Source: Rhizobium sp. LCM 4573 (GTDB lineage Bacteria; Pseudomonadota; Alphaproteobacteria; Rhizobiales; Rhizobiaceae). Taken from it: a stretch of 6,834 nt of DNA. Below, in pieces: positions 5,503 through 6,834 of this stretch (the stretch's first letter is position 1; each line of letters begins with the position of its first letter). The stretch covers positions 62,723 through 69,556 of the forward strand of contig NZ_MDDW01000002.1 in the NCBI RefSeq assembly GCF_001854865.1, given 5' to 3'. The position numbers and the translations under genes were made by a program. The notes beneath the pieces are model-generated. The model saw only the letters and a program-made list of their open reading frames with translations, was not told the DNA's origin and searched no databases.

Positions 5503-6780
5503 ATGACCCGCATCACCGATCTCCGCGTCTTCGACCTGCGCTTTCCCACTTCGCAGAGCCTCGACGGTTCGGACGCGATGAACCCGGACCCGGACTATTC
5601 GGCGGCTTACGTCATCCTCGATACCGATAGCGAGGGACTGGCGGGCCATGGGCTCACCTTCACCATCGGCCGTGGCAACGACATCTGCTGCATGGCGATC
5701 AAGGCCATGCGCCACCTGGTCGTCGGGCAGGAACTCGAAGCCTTCCGCGCCAGCCCCGGCAAGTTCTGGCGGCACCTGACCAGCGACAGCCAGCTCCGCT
5801 GGATCGGCCCGGACAAGGGCGCCATGCATCTTGCGACCGGCGCGGTAGTCAACGCCTTCTGGGACCTTCTGGCCAAACAGCAGGGCAAGCCCGTCTGGCA
5901 GCTCGTCTCGGAGCTTTCGGCCGAGGAAATCGCCGATATCGTCGATTTCCGCTATCTCACCGATGTTCTGACCCGCGAGGAAGCCGTCGCCATCCTGAAA
6001 AAGGCCGAGGCCGGCAAGGCGGAGCGGACCGAGACGCTGAAGCGCGAGGGTTATGCCTGCTACACGACCTCGGCAGGCTGGCTCGGCTATCCGGAAGAGA
6101 AGCTGCGCCGCCTTTGCAAGGAAGCTGTCGATGCAGGCTTCAACCACGTCAAGATGAAGGTCGGCCGCGACCTTGAGGACGATATCCGGCGGCTCACCAT
6201 CGCCCGCGAGGTGATCGGCCCCGACCGCTACCTGATGATCGATGCCAATCAGGTCTGGGAGGTCGATCAGGCGATCGACTGGGTGAAGAAGCTTGCCTTC
6301 GCCAAGCCCTTCTTCATCGAGGAGCCGACCAGCCCCGACGATGTCGCCGGCCACCGCAAGATCCGTCAGGCGATCGGCCCCGTGAAGGTCGCGACCGGCG
6401 AGATGTGCCAGAACCGTATCATGTTCAAGCAGTTCATCGCCGAGGGCGCGATCGATATCGTGCAGATCGATTCATGCCGCATGGGCGGGCTGAACGAGGT
6501 GCTGGCGGTGCTGCTGATCGCCGCGAAATACAATCTGCCCGTCTGGCCGCATGCCGGCGGTGTCGGTCTCTGCGAATATGTCCAGCATCTTTCGATGATC
6601 GACTATGTCGCCGTGTCCGGCACAAAGGAAGGCCGGGTGATCGAGTATGTCGATCATCTGCACGAGCATTTCGTCGATCCCTGCGTCATCCGCAACGCCG
6701 CCTACATGCCGCCGTTACGGCCGGGGTTCTCGATCGAGATGAAGCCGCAGTCGATCGCGGACTACACGTTCAGGGGGTAA
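5503..6780 (+). CDS. L-fuconate dehydratase (enolase superfamily)
   Basis: A 425-residue member of the mandelate racemase subgroup of the enolase superfamily, near the usual length for fuconate dehydratase. It should remove water from L-fuconate to give 2-keto-3-deoxy-L-fuconate, using Mg2+. The N-terminal capping domain (about 1-130) includes the conserved GRGNDI loop and WRHLTSDSQLRWIGP. The barrel carries K217 and K219 (VKMKVG), metal ligands D247 (MIDAN), E273 (FIEEP) and E300 (ATGEM), the D323/H350 pair (QIDSCR, WPHAGG) and E381 (RVIEY). As recalled, the characterised Xanthomonas campestris enzyme uses K218/K220, D248, E274, E301, D324, H351 and E382, so each residue here is offset by exactly one. 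It starts 21 bases after the SDR gene, behind a weak GAGAGA site, and appears to be the last gene before a non-coding tail. This is the best functional anchor for the operon; confusion with galactarate or rhamnonate dehydratases is unlikely. Confidence 0.94.
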   Translation: MTRITDLRVFDLRFPTSQSLDGSDAMNPDPDYSAAYVILDTDSEGLAGHGLTFTIGRGNDICCMAIKAMRHLVVGQELEAFRASPGKFWRHLTSDSQLRWIGPDKGAMHLATGAVVNAFWDLLAKQQGKPVWQLVSELSAEEIADIVDFRYLTDVLTREEAVAILKKAEAGKAERTETLKREGYACYTTSAGWLGYPEEKLRRLCKEAVDAGFNHVKMKVGRDLEDDIRRLTIAREVIGPDRYLMIDANQVWEVDQAIDWVKKLAFAKPFFIEEPTSPDDVAGHRKIRQAIGPVKVATGEMCQNRIMFKQFIAEGAIDIVQIDSCRMGGLNEVLAVLLIAAKYNLPVWPHAGGVGLCEYVQHLSMIDYVAVSGTKEGRVIEYVDHLHEHFVDPCVIRNAAYMPPLRPGFSIEMKPQSIADYTFRG

Positions 6781-6816
6781 TTTCAGGGTCTGCCCTCATC
6801 GACTGCCGGCGCCTTT

Positions 6817-6834
6817 TCCCCGTTCTGACGGGGA
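6817..6834 (+). terminator. Hairpin at window edge, possible operon terminator
   Basis: TCCCCGT (6817-6823) pairs with ACGGGGA (6828-6834) around a TCTG loop; it begins 37 bases after the dehydratase stop. TTTT covers 6814-6817, and the stem could lengthen if A residues follow beyond the window. The downstream T-run needed for a classical terminator would lie outside the window, so termination is only suspected. The tail before it (6781-6816) holds only a weak AGGG/CCCT hairpin and no gene. Confidence 0.5.

Noticed and set aside
4120..6354. Long open frame on the minus strand (744 codons) opposite the zinc dehydrogenase to the dehydratase
   Set aside because: Same explanation: it runs across four confident genes, including their intergenic gaps, and has no family motif.
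6785..6796. Small AGGG/CCCT hairpin after the dehydratase
   Set aside because: A four-base stem with no T-run is too weak to call a terminator.
1..6834. Mobile element, CRISPR, tRNA/rRNA or defence system
   Set aside because: No transposase or integrase, no regularly spaced repeats, no RNA gene features and uniform composition; the region reads as ordinary sugar catabolism.

Overview
This window is a single-stranded run of genes, all on the + strand. It carries the end of a sugar ABC importer followed by six tightly packed enzyme genes that together look like an oxidative (non-phosphorylating) L-fucose degradation operon. The DNA is GC-rich with strong third-position G/C bias, and the gene set is typical of Rhizobiales (Rhizobium/Agrobacterium/Sinorhizobium relatives). 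That placement is inferred from style and protein resemblance; there is no rRNA or other phylogenetic marker here.

Layout: 1-387 is the C-terminal part of an RbsC-type (CUT2) permease, cut by the window edge. 388-492 is a non-coding spacer with a hairpin and a perfect 10-base palindrome. 493-1434 is a secreted periplasmic sugar-binding protein. 1446-1478 is a terminator-like hairpin. Then come an aldo/keto reductase (1498-2511, probable L-fucose dehydrogenase), an amidohydrolase (2516-3352, probable L-fuconolactonase), a zinc medium-chain dehydrogenase (3365-4372, exact substrate unknown), a RhaM-type mutarotase (4384-4713), a short-chain dehydrogenase (4747-5481, probable 2-keto-3-deoxy-L-fuconate dehydrogenase) and an enolase-superfamily L-fuconate dehydratase (5503-6780). 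The last 54 bases are non-coding and end in a hairpin at the window edge.

How they fit together (inference from families plus context): the importer brings in the sugar and the mutarotase equilibrates its anomers. The aldo/keto reductase oxidises C1 to a lactone, the amidohydrolase opens it to L-fuconate, and the dehydratase makes 2-keto-3-deoxy-L-fuconate. The SDR oxidises C4 to the 2,4-diketo acid. The final C-C cleaving hydrolase of the known pathway, the importer ATPase and any regulator are not in the window. The best anchor is the dehydratase, whose catalytic residues all sit exactly one position before those I recall for the characterised Xanthomonas L-fuconate dehydratase. The least explained gene is the zinc dehydrogenase, which the standard pathway does not need. 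I see no mobile element, CRISPR array, tRNA/rRNA or previously undescribed defence-type system.
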